From Bacteroidales bacterium (lineage in GTDB: Bacteria; Bacteroidota; Bacteroidia; Bacteroidales; Bacteroidaceae), in NCBI GenBank assembly GCA_004557185.1, contig SFEP01000054.1, positions 1-14,902 of the forward strand: DNA of 14,902 bases, read 5' to 3'. Both the position numbers and the translations under genes were made by a program. Under the pieces are notes generated by a model, which saw only the letters and a list, made by a program, of their open reading frames with translations, was not told the origin of the DNA and did not search any database. Shown piece after piece: positions 1-6,498 of the stretch. The number at the start of each line of letters is the position of its first letter. Position 1 is the stretch's first letter.

Positions 1-51
1 AAGGTGCTCTACCGCATGCCCACCCACAAGTTCCACTATCCCGCCAAGTAA
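1..51 (+). CDS. C-terminal end of an unidentified protein (partial)
   Basis: The window opens inside a reading frame that gives KVLYRMPTHKFHYPAK and then TAA. Only 16 residues are visible, which is too few to name a family. It is called coding because the frame is open from base 1, the codon choice (GTG, CTC, CGC, CCC, AAG) matches the other genes here, and a perfect hairpin follows the stop within five bases. The lipoprotein gene at 208 lies downstream on the same strand with no visible promoter between, so the two could share a transcript. Confidence 0.55.
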   Translation, partial: KVLYRMPTHKFHYPAK

Positions 52-55
52 AGTT

Positions 56-85
56 CAGCCAGGGCTTTCGTCCCCTCCCTGGCTG
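56..85 (+). terminator. Hairpin after the partial gene, possible terminator
   Basis: CAGCCAGGG (56-64) and CCCTGGCTG (77-85) form a perfect 9-bp stem around a 12-base loop, starting four bases after the stop codon at 51. There is no T-run after the stem, so it is not a textbook intrinsic terminator. It could slow or end transcription or protect the 3' end of the message. Confidence 0.45.
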
Positions 86-114
86 CCCGCACACCAACTA
101 CTACCCTGACGGCA

Positions 115-151
115 AGGGCGCGGCGGCATCTCGCAGCGAGTACCGCGCCCT
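115..151 (+). other. Nested hairpin in the leader of the lipoprotein gene
   Basis: AGGGCGCGG (115-123) pairs perfectly with CCGCGCCCT (143-151). Inside the loop a second stem, CTCG (130-133) with CGAG (137-140), can form. The structure ends 56 bases before the lipoprotein start at 208. It may be a second terminator half, an attenuator or an mRNA-stabilising element; the sequence does not decide. Confidence 0.35.
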
Positions 152-207
152 CGCCCTTGTCCCATCACCCACCACAAACAGTACAACACCTAAAACATCC
201 TTTCACA

Positions 208-1509
208 ATGAAGACCCAAACACTCATCCGCCTGCTGCCCTGCACTCTGCTGCTGGCTGGCGGCCTGTCGTTCACCGCGTGCAGCGACGACGACGACACC
301 CCCTCCATCCCCAACACCGAACTCACCGACACCGAGAGTGCCACGGCGCAGGAGCTGAGCCGCGTGCTCAGCATGCTGGCCGAGGACGGCGAACTCTCCT
401 CGGGCTGGGCCACCCGCACCGTGGAGCCCACCGAGGGCGTGGTGCTTGACGAGAGCAAACCCTTCGTGCGCTCCATGGCCGTGAACGACCTCGACGAAGC
501 ACGTTCCTACTTTGAGGCCCTCTCAGGCGAAAGCCTTGCCGCCGGCTCCACCACCGCCACCTGGCAGTGTGCAGGCCTGGGCTCCCTCACCTACACTGAG
601 GTGAAACGCCCCGACTGCTTGGCCACCATCGAAGTCAACCTCAAGCAGATGCCCAAGCTGCAGGTGCTCAATCTTGTGCCCCCCACCGCCATCGGCGACA
701 ACGTGGGCGGCTTCGACGAGTACTACCATTTCGGCGACGTCATTGAGGACACCCGTAACAACACGCGCTGGATTTGCGGACGCCCCAGTTCCTCAGCCAA
801 CAAGAAGACCAAGAGCTACTGGTTTTCCTTCGACCTCGACGAAACCAGCCACGTCAAAGCCATCACCGATTACAAGTATAAGAGCTACCTGCCCCACAAA
901 ATCGGTTCGAACGCCGACAAGATCAAGGACTTCGGCATCCTGCTCCGCATGATGCGCAACCTGGACGAAGTGTGGGCGGCCTACTCGCTCTACAATCCCG
1001 GCAAGAAGTTCAGCGAAGTGGTCGACATGGACGAAGAAGGCTTCGACCGTATGTACGGGCTGGCCACCTTTGGCTGGCGGACCACCCTGCGCAACGGCGT
1101 GCAGCAGGAAGCCGTGCGCCAGCTGCTTGACCAAGAGGATGGCGAATTCATCAAGAACTTCGTCCTCTTCTACGACGCCGGCAGTTCCTCTGGCAAGGGC
1201 GTGCTGAAGGCCTACTACTATGAGGAGAAAGCCCTCTCCACCGCTCTGAAGGTGAAGTTCAACGTCAACTTCAATCAGGGTTGCTTCGACATCCGCGACT
1301 ACACCAAGACGGGCATGGTGAACGAGCGCAACTCCTTCTTCAGCCTCGAATACCAGGCCGACAAGTTCCCCACCTACGGTCTCCCTGTACGTGTGAAGAC
1401 GGGCTACGAACTCTCCACCAAGTTGGTGGGCAACCCCGACCCCTCGAAGCCGCTTCCCGGCGTGAGCACAGGCGTCCTCAAGGAATACCTGCTGAGCCGC
1501 AACCTCTAA
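208..1509 (+). CDS. Surface-type lipoprotein of unknown function
   Basis: The product is 433 residues. The ATG at 208 is chosen over one at 157 because it puts a signal peptide at the N-terminus: MKTQTLIRLL, a hydrophobic core, then lipobox FTAC with the modified cysteine at residue 25. The cysteine is followed by SDDDD, an acidic run at +2 to +5 that matches the lipoprotein export signal known to send Bacteroidetes lipoproteins to the cell surface. The mature part begins with an acidic, Thr/Ser-rich linker to about residue 50, then a globular domain rich in aromatic residues (W, Y, F) with few cysteines. I recognise no enzyme motif, repeat or SusD-like feature. No TAnnTTTG promoter is seen directly upstream, so it may be co-transcribed with the gene that ends at 51. 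A substrate-binding or adhesive role would be a guess. Its existence as a lipoprotein is near certain; its function is unknown. Confidence 0.88.
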   Translation: MKTQTLIRLLPCTLLLAGGLSFTACSDDDDTPSIPNTELTDTESATAQELSRVLSMLAEDGELSSGWATRTVEPTEGVVLDESKPFVRSMAVNDLDEARSYFEALSGESLAAGSTTATWQCAGLGSLTYTEVKRPDCLATIEVNLKQMPKLQVLNLVPPTAIGDNVGGFDEYYHFGDVIEDTRNNTRWICGRPSSSANKKTKSYWFSFDLDETSHVKAITDYKYKSYLPHKIGSNADKIKDFGILLRMMRNLDEVWAAYSLYNPGKKFSEVVDMDEEGFDRMYGLATFGWRTTLRNGVQQEAVRQLLDQEDGEFIKNFVLFYDAGSSSGKGVLKAYYYEEKALSTALKVKFNVNFNQGCFDIRDYTKTGMVNERNSFFSLEYQADKFPTYGLPVRVKTGYELSTKLVGNPDPSKPLPGVSTGVLKEYLLSRNL

Positions 1510-2008
1510 AGAAGGGGATGAATAGAACTACCTAACCCCCTCATAAAGTAAGATACAGGTTAAGCGCGCTACGTGGAGCACGGGCGGACGCAGGCCGCCA
1601 CTTCGGTACGTTTTGTCTTTTGGTTTGACGCTCATTTTCGTGCCTTGTGCCAGCCACCCGCATCCTTGCAGCAGTGTATAAATCGATTGGGTATTTTGGG
1701 TGATGACCCAATCCGTGCATAAGTGAGTATCTGTCTGCAAAGAGCACTTACTGCCCGCCCTCAAGTGCCCCGTAGTGCGCACCCCCTGTTTTTTACCTCT
1801 CTTTTCTACCGATAGCCCACCCCGAGCCGCGCAGGTTCGGGGTGGGCTGTGCTTCTTCGTGTCCTCGCCAGCGTAGCCTTGCGTGCCGAGCAGACTTACA
1901 GGCTTGCTCGTTTTGGCTTGGCGAGAAATCGCACTGAATAAATAAAAGCCCGCCACCCGCAGCACACCGGCCGCATTTACATTTACCGTGTAAAAACCAA
2001 AGCAATTC
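1510..2008. other. Long stretch without a convincing gene
   Basis: Nearly 500 bases separate the lipoprotein stop from the next promoter. Frames open on the minus strand here give low-complexity, arginine- and cysteine-rich translations with no recognisable domain, and no plus-strand frame is convincing. The only clear structure is the 12-bp hairpin at 1814-1848. The stretch could be a decayed gene or hold a small RNA; nothing in the sequence proves either. Confidence 0.5.
1814..1848 (+). terminator. Perfect 12-bp hairpin, candidate terminator or small-RNA 3' end
   Basis: AGCCCACCCCGA (1814-1825) and TCGGGGTGGGCT (1837-1848) are exact reverse complements around an 11-base loop. On the plus strand a pyrimidine-rich stretch (CTTCTTCG) follows, not a true T-run. 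It is about 305 bases after the lipoprotein stop, far for that gene's own terminator, so it may end another, untranslated transcript. Strand is uncertain because the stem is symmetric. Confidence 0.45.
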
Positions 2009-2040
2009 TTTGCGTATTCTATGAAGATGGCGTAAATTTG
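2009..2040 (+). promoter_or_regulatory. Bacteroidetes-type promoter for the IscU-like/GGGtGRT operon
   Basis: TTTG at 2009-2012 and TAAATTTG at 2033-2040 match both halves of the Bacteroidetes primary-sigma consensus (TTTG, then TAnnTTTG) with 20 bases between them. Transcription should start near 2047, leaving a leader of about 105 bases before the ATG at 2152. Confidence 0.75.
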
Positions 2041-2080
2041 CGCTGTGCCAAACCAGCGGCCAGCTGCTTGCGCCGTGCGT

Positions 2081-2118
2081 AAGGAGAGCCGATGGCTGGC
2101 ATTTCCACCACGACATAA
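2081..2118 (+). promoter_or_regulatory. Candidate leader peptide (8 codons plus stop) in the operon leader
   Basis: AAGGAG (2081-2086) lies five bases before an ATG at 2092 that opens a tiny frame, MAGISTTT, ending at TAA (2116-2118), 33 bases before the operon's first gene. Shine-Dalgarno-like sites are uncommon in this phylum, so a well-spaced one on a mini-frame stands out. GCCAGC (2059-2064) can pair with GCTGGC (2095-2100), which would cover this start. Three consecutive Thr codons could suggest attenuation, but the frame is short enough to be chance. Confidence 0.3.
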
Positions 2119-2151
2119 CTTATTCATATTCTCATATACAAACAAGTAAAC

Positions 2152-2853
2152 ATGGAATATTCACACGAAGTACAGAACATGTGTTGTGTAGCCAAAGGCC
2201 CCAACCATGGTCCCGCTCCCATCCCCGAGGAAGGCAAGTGGGTACAAGCGAAAGAGATTAAAGACATCAGCGGCCTGACGCATGGTGTGGGCTGGTGCGC
2301 TCCGCAGCAGGGTGCCTGCAAACTGACGCTGAACGTGAAGGAAGGCGTTATTGAAGAGTGCCTCGTTGAGACCATCGGTTGCTCGGGTATGACCCACTCC
2401 GCTGCCATGGCCAGCGAAATCCTCCCCGGCAAGACGATTCTCGAGGCTCTCAACACCGACCTCGTTTGCGATGCCATCAACACTGCCATGCGTGAACTCT
2501 TCCTGCAGATCGTTTACGGTCGTACGCAGAGCGCTTTCTCTGAAGGCGGTCTCGTTATCGGCGCCGGCCTCGAAGACCTCGGTAAAGGCCTCATCAGCCA
2601 GACGGGTACACTCTACGGCACCAAGGTGAAAGGTTCGCGTTACCTTCAGCTCACCGAGGGTTACATCACCAAGATGTTCCTCGACAAGGACGACCAGGTG
2701 TGCGGCTACGAATTCGTGCACATGGGCAAGTTCATGGACGCCATCAAGAAGGGCGTTGCTGCCGATGAGGCCCTCAAGAGCGTAACCGGTACGTATGGCC
2801 GCACCACCGCCGAGCAGGGAGCAGTGAAATCTATTGACCCACGTAAAGACTAA
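2152..2853 (+). CDS. IscU/NifU-like iron-sulfur scaffold-family protein
   Basis: The product is 233 residues. Residues about 45-125 resemble the IscU/NifU N-terminal fold: GACKLTLNVKEGVIEE (54-69) and TIGCSGMTHSAAMAS (75-88) align with the IscU segments around its first and second cluster-binding cysteines, giving C56 and C77. The third IscU cysteine, expected near residue 120 (LQIVYGRTQ), is absent. The C-terminal part (about 140-233) is not IscU and I do not recognise it. Other cysteines are C11, C12, C49, C70, C106 and C184. It is the first gene of a pair with the GGGtGRT gene 15 bases downstream, an association I recall from strict anaerobes, where this protein is usually annotated as a scaffold-like protein. 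The codons (GGT, CGT, GCT, AAG) and strong promoter suggest high expression. Family membership is fairly sure; a cluster-assembly role is inference, and the missing ligand argues for a changed function. Confidence 0.8.
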   Translation: MEYSHEVQNMCCVAKGPNHGPAPIPEEGKWVQAKEIKDISGLTHGVGWCAPQQGACKLTLNVKEGVIEECLVETIGCSGMTHSAAMASEILPGKTILEALNTDLVCDAINTAMRELFLQIVYGRTQSAFSEGGLVIGAGLEDLGKGLISQTGTLYGTKVKGSRYLQLTEGYITKMFLDKDDQVCGYEFVHMGKFMDAIKKGVAADEALKSVTGTYGRTTAEQGAVKSIDPRKD

Positions 2854-2854
2854 G

Positions 2855-2860
2855 AGGAGG
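2855..2860 (+). promoter_or_regulatory. Strong Shine-Dalgarno site before the GGGtGRT gene
   Basis: AGGAGG begins two bases after the upstream stop codon and lies eight bases before the ATG at 2869. It fixes the start of the GGGtGRT gene and is unusual in a window where most genes have no such site, which fits strong, coupled translation of the pair. Confidence 0.65.
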
Positions 2861-2868
2861 ACCCAAAC

Positions 2869-3888
2869 ATGATTAGAGAAGTAAAATTTGAAAGCCAGGA
2901 TCGCCGCATCAAGCAGATACTTGAAGCACTCAACAAGCACGGCATCAAGGATATCGAAGAAGCAAACCAGATTTGCGAAGAACATGGCCTCGACCCCTAT
3001 CAGGAGTGTGAGAGCACGCAGATGATTTGTTTTGAAAACGCCAAGTGGGCCTATGTTGTAGGTACCGCCATCGCACTCAAGGAAAAGGCAAAGGACGCCG
3101 TTGAGGCTGCCGAGTACATCGGTGAAGGTCTGCAGGCTTTCTGCATCCCCGGTTCTGTAGCCGACGACCGTAAGGTAGGTATCGGCCACGGCAAATTGGC
3201 TGCCCGCCTGCTTTCGCCCGACACGAAGTGCTTCGCCTTCCTCGCAGGTCACGAGAGCTTCGCTGCTGCCGAAGGTGCTATCAAGATTGCCCAGATGGCT
3301 AACCAGAGCCGTCCCGCCGACAAGCCCCTCCGCTGCATCCTCAACGGTCTGGGCAAGGACGCTGCCATGATCATCAGCCGCATCAACGGCTTCACCTATG
3401 TGCAGACCCAGTTCGACTACTACACGGGCGAACTCAAGGTGGTGAAGGAAACGGCTTACAGCGACGGTCCCCGCGCCAAGGTGAACTGCTACGGTGCTGA
3501 CGACGTACGCGAAGGCGTAGCCATCATGTGGAAGGAAGATGTGGACGTATCCATCACGGGTAACTCCACCAACCCCACCCGCTTCCAGCACCCCGTTGCC
3601 GGTACGTACAAGAAGGAACGCGTGCTCGCTGGCAAGCCCTACTTCAGCGTAGCTTCGGGCGGTGGTACGGGTCGCACCCTGCACCCCGATAACATGGCTG
3701 CCGGTCCCGCTTCCTACGGTATGACCGACACCCTGGGTCGCATGCACTCCGACGCTCAGTTTGCAGGTTCCAGCTCTGTGCCCGCTCACGTAGAAATGAT
3801 GGGCTTCCTCGGCATCGGTAACAACCCCATGGTAGGCTGCTCCGTAGCTTGCGCCGTAAAGGTTGACCTCGCTCTGAACAAGAAGTAA
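2869..3888 (+). CDS. GGGtGRT-family protein of unknown function
   Basis: The product is 339 residues, about the length I recall for the GGGtGRT family, which is named for the motif seen here as GGGTGRT at residues 264-270 within VASGGGTGRTLHPDN. The glycine-rich motif suggests a nucleotide or phosphate contact, but no reaction is known to me. No signal peptide or membrane segment is present, so it is cytosolic. Nine cysteines (36, 47, 54, 92, 121, 156, 207, 324, 328), including CSVAC near the C-terminus, are many for a cytosolic protein and would suit a metal centre. It follows the IscU-like gene by 15 bases with a strong Shine-Dalgarno site and shares its codon bias, so the two proteins probably act together. 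The gene is followed by a bidirectional terminator. The family call is firm; any function is inference. Confidence 0.9.
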   Translation: MIREVKFESQDRRIKQILEALNKHGIKDIEEANQICEEHGLDPYQECESTQMICFENAKWAYVVGTAIALKEKAKDAVEAAEYIGEGLQAFCIPGSVADDRKVGIGHGKLAARLLSPDTKCFAFLAGHESFAAAEGAIKIAQMANQSRPADKPLRCILNGLGKDAAMIISRINGFTYVQTQFDYYTGELKVVKETAYSDGPRAKVNCYGADDVREGVAIMWKEDVDVSITGNSTNPTRFQHPVAGTYKKERVLAGKPYFSVASGGGTGRTLHPDNMAAGPASYGMTDTLGRMHSDAQFAGSSSVPAHVEMMGFLGIGNNPMVGCSVACAVKVDLALNKK

Positions 3889-3914
3889 GCCGCCAGGCTC
3901 ATCACTTTTAAGCC

Positions 3915-3960
3915 AATAAAAATCTCCCGCGAACATGGATGTTTGCGGGAGATTTTTATT
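3915..3960. terminator. Bidirectional rho-independent terminator between convergent operons
   Basis: AATAAAAATCTCCCGC (3915-3930) pairs exactly with GCGGGAGATTTTTATT (3945-3960), and the inner bases AACAT and ATGTT extend the stem. The A/T flanks give a T-run on either strand. It lies between the GGGtGRT stop (3888) and the sstT stop (3989 on the minus strand), so it serves both. Confidence 0.92.
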
Positions 3961-3988
3961 GTGTAGCAGGGCGGCCTTGCGGCGGCCG

Positions 3989-5218
3989 TTACATGCGATC
4001 GCTGATGTCCTTGGGGCGCATGCCCTTGCTGTGTAGGTCGGCGGCGATGGTGAAGAACGCATCGCCTGAGGAGTTGAGAGCCGTCTCCACCGAGTCCTGC
4101 ACCACGCCAATGATGAAGCCCACGGCCACGGCCTGCATGGCTACGTCGTTGCCAATGCCGAAGAGCGAGCAGGCCATGGGTATGAGCAGCAGCGAGCCGC
4201 CCGCCACGCCGCTCGAACCACAGGCACCCAGCGTGCTAATGACGCACAGAAAGAGCGCAGCGGGCACACTCACCGCTATGCCCAGCGTGTGGCATACGGC
4301 CAGCGTCATCACCGTGATGGTCACAGCGGCACCGTTCATGTTGATGGTAGCACCCAGCGGTATGCTCACCGAGTAAAACTCAGTGTCCACGCCCAGCCGT
4401 TTGCACAGCGACATGTTCATCGGTATGTTGGCGGCCGAGCTGCGGGTGAAGAAGGCATTCACCGCACTCTCCTTCAGGCACGTCCACACCAGACGGTAGG
4501 GGTTGGCACGCAGGTAGACGGCTACTATCAGCGGGTTCGCCACGAGCGAGGTGAACAGCATGCAGCCCACCAGCAGCGCCAGCAACCGTCCGTAGGTGGT
4601 GAAGATGTAAAGGCCGCTCTCTGCTACCGAGCTGAACACCAAGCCCAGAATGCCGAACGGGGCAAACTGGATAATCCAGCGGATGACGGTGCTGATGACG
4701 TCGGCCAAGTCGCTCACCATGTCGATGGTGTGAGGGCTGCCCTTGAATTTCAGAGCCAGCCCGATGACTATCGACCAGAAGAGTACGCCAATATAGTTGG
4801 CGTTGGCAATGCTCTGTATGGGGTTGCAGGCCATGTCCTGCGCCATTTTCCGGAACACGTCGAACAGGCTGTCGGGCGCACTTCCCGCCGAGGCTTCGCT
4901 CAGCGTGAGCGTGACGGGAAAGGTGAAGCTGGCACCCACGGCAATGACTGCTGCCAGGAGTGTGGTGGCCAAATAGAAAGCGATGATGGTGCGAAAGCGC
5001 GGCCCCAGTCCCTCGCCCGCCTTGGCTATGGCGCTCGCCACCAGCACAGCCACCAGCACGGGGGCAATGCCCTTGAGTGCGCTGACGAAGAGGGTGCCGA
5101 GCAGGGCGATGTAGGTGAAATGTGGCACCATCAGTCCGAGCGCCGCGCCTATCACAAGGCCTATCACGATGCGCAGCACCAGCGAGGTGCTTGTCCAGCG
5201 TTGCAGTATGTGAGTCAT
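3989..5218 (-). CDS. sstT: Serine/threonine:sodium symporter (DAACS family)
   Basis: The product is 409 residues, close to the roughly 414 of E. coli SstT. It should import serine and threonine with Na+ across the inner membrane. Many hydrophobic segments run through the protein. The family's transport core is visible: a serine-rich hairpin TRSSAANIPMN (258-268), the unwound helix segment ATINMNGAA (290-298), the second hairpin GACGSSGVAGG (331-341), and VVQDSVETALNSSGD (372-386) near the C-terminus. The ATG at 5218 is chosen because it starts just before the first membrane segment (LVLRIVIGLVIGAALGLM) and lies 33 bases after a -7 element; a frame open to 5368 would add 50 residues of unconvincing sequence. 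It is transcribed alone, converging with the GGGtGRT operon. Separation from glutamate/dicarboxylate carriers rests on length and overall similarity to SstT. Confidence 0.92.
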   Translation of the reverse strand: MTHILQRWTSTSLVLRIVIGLVIGAALGLMVPHFTYIALLGTLFVSALKGIAPVLVAVLVASAIAKAGEGLGPRFRTIIAFYLATTLLAAVIAVGASFTFPVTLTLSEASAGSAPDSLFDVFRKMAQDMACNPIQSIANANYIGVLFWSIVIGLALKFKGSPHTIDMVSDLADVISTVIRWIIQFAPFGILGLVFSSVAESGLYIFTTYGRLLALLVGCMLFTSLVANPLIVAVYLRANPYRLVWTCLKESAVNAFFTRSSAANIPMNMSLCKRLGVDTEFYSVSIPLGATINMNGAAVTITVMTLAVCHTLGIAVSVPAALFLCVISTLGACGSSGVAGGSLLLIPMACSLFGIGNDVAMQAVAVGFIIGVVQDSVETALNSSGDAFFTIAADLHSKGMRPKDISDRM

Positions 5219-5251
5219 GAGTGATTTTGTATGAAATAAAACATTGGCGCA

Positions 5252-5286
5252 CAAATTTAATGCCTTCGCCCCGTTTGCTCTGCAAG
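5252..5286 (-). promoter_or_regulatory. Putative sstT promoter
   Basis: On the minus strand TAAATTTG (5252-5259) is a perfect Bacteroidetes -7 element 33 bases before the sstT ATG. The -33 part is weak: CTTG (5283-5286) is 23 bases away, longer than usual. Confidence 0.5.
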
Positions 5287-5324
5287 CAGAGGTATAAAAT
5301 GCGCCGCGAGGGGAGTATATATAA

Positions 5325-5371
5325 GGAGTGGGGAAAACGCAAGCCGTAGTTGCAGGCGTTCTCTCCACTCC
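5325..5371 (-). terminator. Long imperfect hairpin after the HxlR gene
   Basis: GGAGTGGGGAAAACGC (5325-5340) pairs with GCGTTCTCTCCACTCC (5356-5371) over 16 bases with two imperfect positions, around a 15-base loop. It begins 32 bases after the HxlR stop on the minus strand and is followed there by TTATATATA, not a T-run. It is the best candidate for the end of the cupin-HxlR transcript. Confidence 0.5.
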
Positions 5372-5402
5372 CAGTTTTAATTGGTAGCCCTGTTTTAGTT
5401 GG
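5370..5402. repeat. Imperfect 15-bp direct repeat, two copies
   Basis: CCCAGTTTTAATTGG (5370-5384) and CCCTGTTTTAGTTGG (5388-5402) differ at two positions and are spaced 18 bases start to start, directly after the HxlR stop codon. No function is evident. Confidence 0.5.
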
Positions 5403-5403
5403 C

Positions 5404-5796
5404 TCAGGGCGTATGCTGGTTTTCATGTTTAGCGGCCTCGCGGTTGTGCAGTATGGCGGCCAGGTGGTCGATGGCCCATTGCAGCACGGGTGAGCATACG
5501 TTCATGAAAGAGGTGCCGAGGGCCGTGATGGTGTAATCCACGCGCGGCGGCACAGCGGCGTACACCTGGCGCGTTACGAAACCGTCCTCCTGCAGGCGTT
5601 GCAGTGTGGCACTCAGCATCTTCGTGCTCACATCGGGTATGGCACGCTGCAAGTCCGTGAAGCGCAACGTGCCGTGCGTGGTGAGTGCGTGCAGCGTGAG
5701 CAGCGACCATTTGTCGCCCACGCGTGCCAGCACATTCCTTACGGGGCAGGCGCTGAAGTTCCAGTTCGATAGGTTGTCAGTGGCTTTGTCTTTCAT
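5404..5796 (-). CDS. HxlR-family (DUF24) winged-helix transcription regulator
   Basis: The product is 130 residues, a normal length for the family. The signature is clear: CPVRNVLARVGDKWSLLTLHAL (17-38), the recognition part LRFTDLQRAIPDVSTKMLSATLQRLQEDGFVTR (44-76), then the wing PPRVDYTITALG (83-94). Many HxlR proteins sense electrophiles or oxidants through the conserved N-terminal cysteine, present here as C17; a second cysteine, C101, lies in the dimerisation helix. The ATG at 5796 is used because it begins the family alignment; upstream in-frame sequence is arginine-rich and antisense-like. It lies 47 bases downstream of the cupin gene on the same strand and probably shares its promoter, so it may control that operon, with the dyad at 6321-6340 as a possible site. 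Family call firm; inducer unknown. Confidence 0.9.
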   Translation of the reverse strand: MKDKATDNLSNWNFSACPVRNVLARVGDKWSLLTLHALTTHGTLRFTDLQRAIPDVSTKMLSATLQRLQEDGFVTRQVYAAVPPRVDYTITALGTSFMNVCSPVLQWAIDHLAAILHNREAAKHENQHTP

Positions 5797-5843
5797 ATTC
5801 TTCAATAGGTCTGTTACCCGCGGGGTGTGGACCGTAGCGCAAG

Positions 5844-6236
5844 TCAGTCTATCACGCCGTCGGTCATGGTGTACTGCTGCAGACTGTCTTCGCGGGCCTG
5901 AATGCACACATACACCAGCGGTTCGTTGCCAGTATTGCGCAAAGTACGCTTTACGGTGGGCGAAACGCGTACTACGGTGCCCGATCCAGCCTCCACATCG
6001 TGGCCGTCGAGCGTGAAGACGCACGTGCCGCTCAGCACAAGGTAAATCTCCTCGTTCTGCTTGTGGTGGTGCGTGAAGGGCAGCGCTTCACCAGCTTGCA
6101 GCTGGCCCACCGAAATTTCGGCTCCGGTGCTTCCAAGGCATTCTTTTACAAACACCTTGCCGCTGAAGGTGCTCAGGTTACCGCAGGTGCCGGCAGCGTA
6201 GCCCTCGCCCTGTGCGGTCAGTTTCAGTTCGTTCAT
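5844..6236 (-). CDS. Small single-domain cupin
   Basis: The product is 130 residues. The first cupin motif is present: FTHHHKQNEEIYLVLSG (54-70), with histidines 56-58 and glutamates 62-63 as metal ligands. In the second motif, SPTVKRTLRNTGNEPL (92-107), the histidine normally found before the three residues and Asn is an arginine (R97), so one metal ligand appears lost. It could still bind metal with three ligands or act as a ligand-binding or redox-sensing protein. The ATG at 6236 is preferred over one at 6272 because the longer frame would run through the -7 element. It is the first gene of a pair with the HxlR regulator, a common arrangement in which the regulator controls a nearby small oxidoreductase or cupin. 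The substrate cannot be told from the sequence. Confidence 0.85.
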   Translation of the reverse strand: MNELKLTAQGEGYAAGTCGNLSTFSGKVFVKECLGSTGAEISVGQLQAGEALPFTHHHKQNEEIYLVLSGTCVFTLDGHDVEAGSGTVVRVSPTVKRTLRNTGNEPLVYVCIQAREDSLQQYTMTDGVID

Positions 6237-6269
6237 GAGTGTGTGGTTTGAAAGTAAAACATTTGCCTG

Positions 6270-6301
6270 CAAAAGTAGGCTAAATGCTGCGCCGCGGCAA
6301 G
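6270..6301 (-). promoter_or_regulatory. Promoter of the cupin-HxlR operon
   Basis: On the minus strand TACTTTTG (6270-6277) matches TAnnTTTG, with CTTG (6298-6301, one base from TTTG) 20 bases upstream. The element lies 33 bases before the cupin ATG. Confidence 0.6.
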
Positions 6302-6320
6302 AGGGTTCGCCGCGTGCAGT

Positions 6321-6340
6321 AAGTTACCCCAAGGTTACTT
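6321..6340. promoter_or_regulatory. Candidate operator dyad upstream of the cupin promoter
   Basis: AAGTTACC (6321-6328), four bases (CCAA), then GGTTACTT (6333-6340): the halves are reverse complements at seven of eight positions. The site lies 19 bases upstream of the -33 element of the cupin-HxlR promoter. Its size suits a dimeric winged-helix protein such as the HxlR protein encoded here, which is inference. Confidence 0.4.
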
Positions 6341-6498
6341 CTGCTGATGCCCAACATATTACTATTCTCACATTTATGAAACGTTAATACGCCCTGGATA
6401 TTGTGCCGTAGTCGCATCCGGCGCTCCGCTACCCTCCCTGCTGCGTCCGCCCTCCGCCACGCATGGTTTGTCGTGGACAATTCTCAGAAAAAATGGCG

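Noticed and set aside
898..915. A GGTTCGAA stretch that looks like a tRNA T-arm
   Set aside because: It lies within the lipoprotein reading frame with no acceptor, D or anticodon stems around it.
1528..2145. A 205-codon minus-strand frame in the gene-poor stretch
   Set aside because: No motif, odd composition, covers the promoter and leader of the next operon, and no start context; treated as non-coding.
2161..4110. A 649-codon open frame on the minus strand, opposite the IscU-like and GGGtGRT genes
   Set aside because: It is the antisense shadow of two genes with strongly biased codons, has no recognisable domain, and runs through the bidirectional terminator at 3915-3960.
4289..5224. A 311-codon plus-strand frame opposite sstT
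   Set aside because: His/Gln/Arg-rich composition with no domain; sstT on the other strand is unmistakable.
3989..5368. A longer SstT starting at 5368
   Set aside because: The extra 50 residues contain no membrane or family sequence and would run through the putative promoter at 5252-5259; the ATG at 5218 fits the family.
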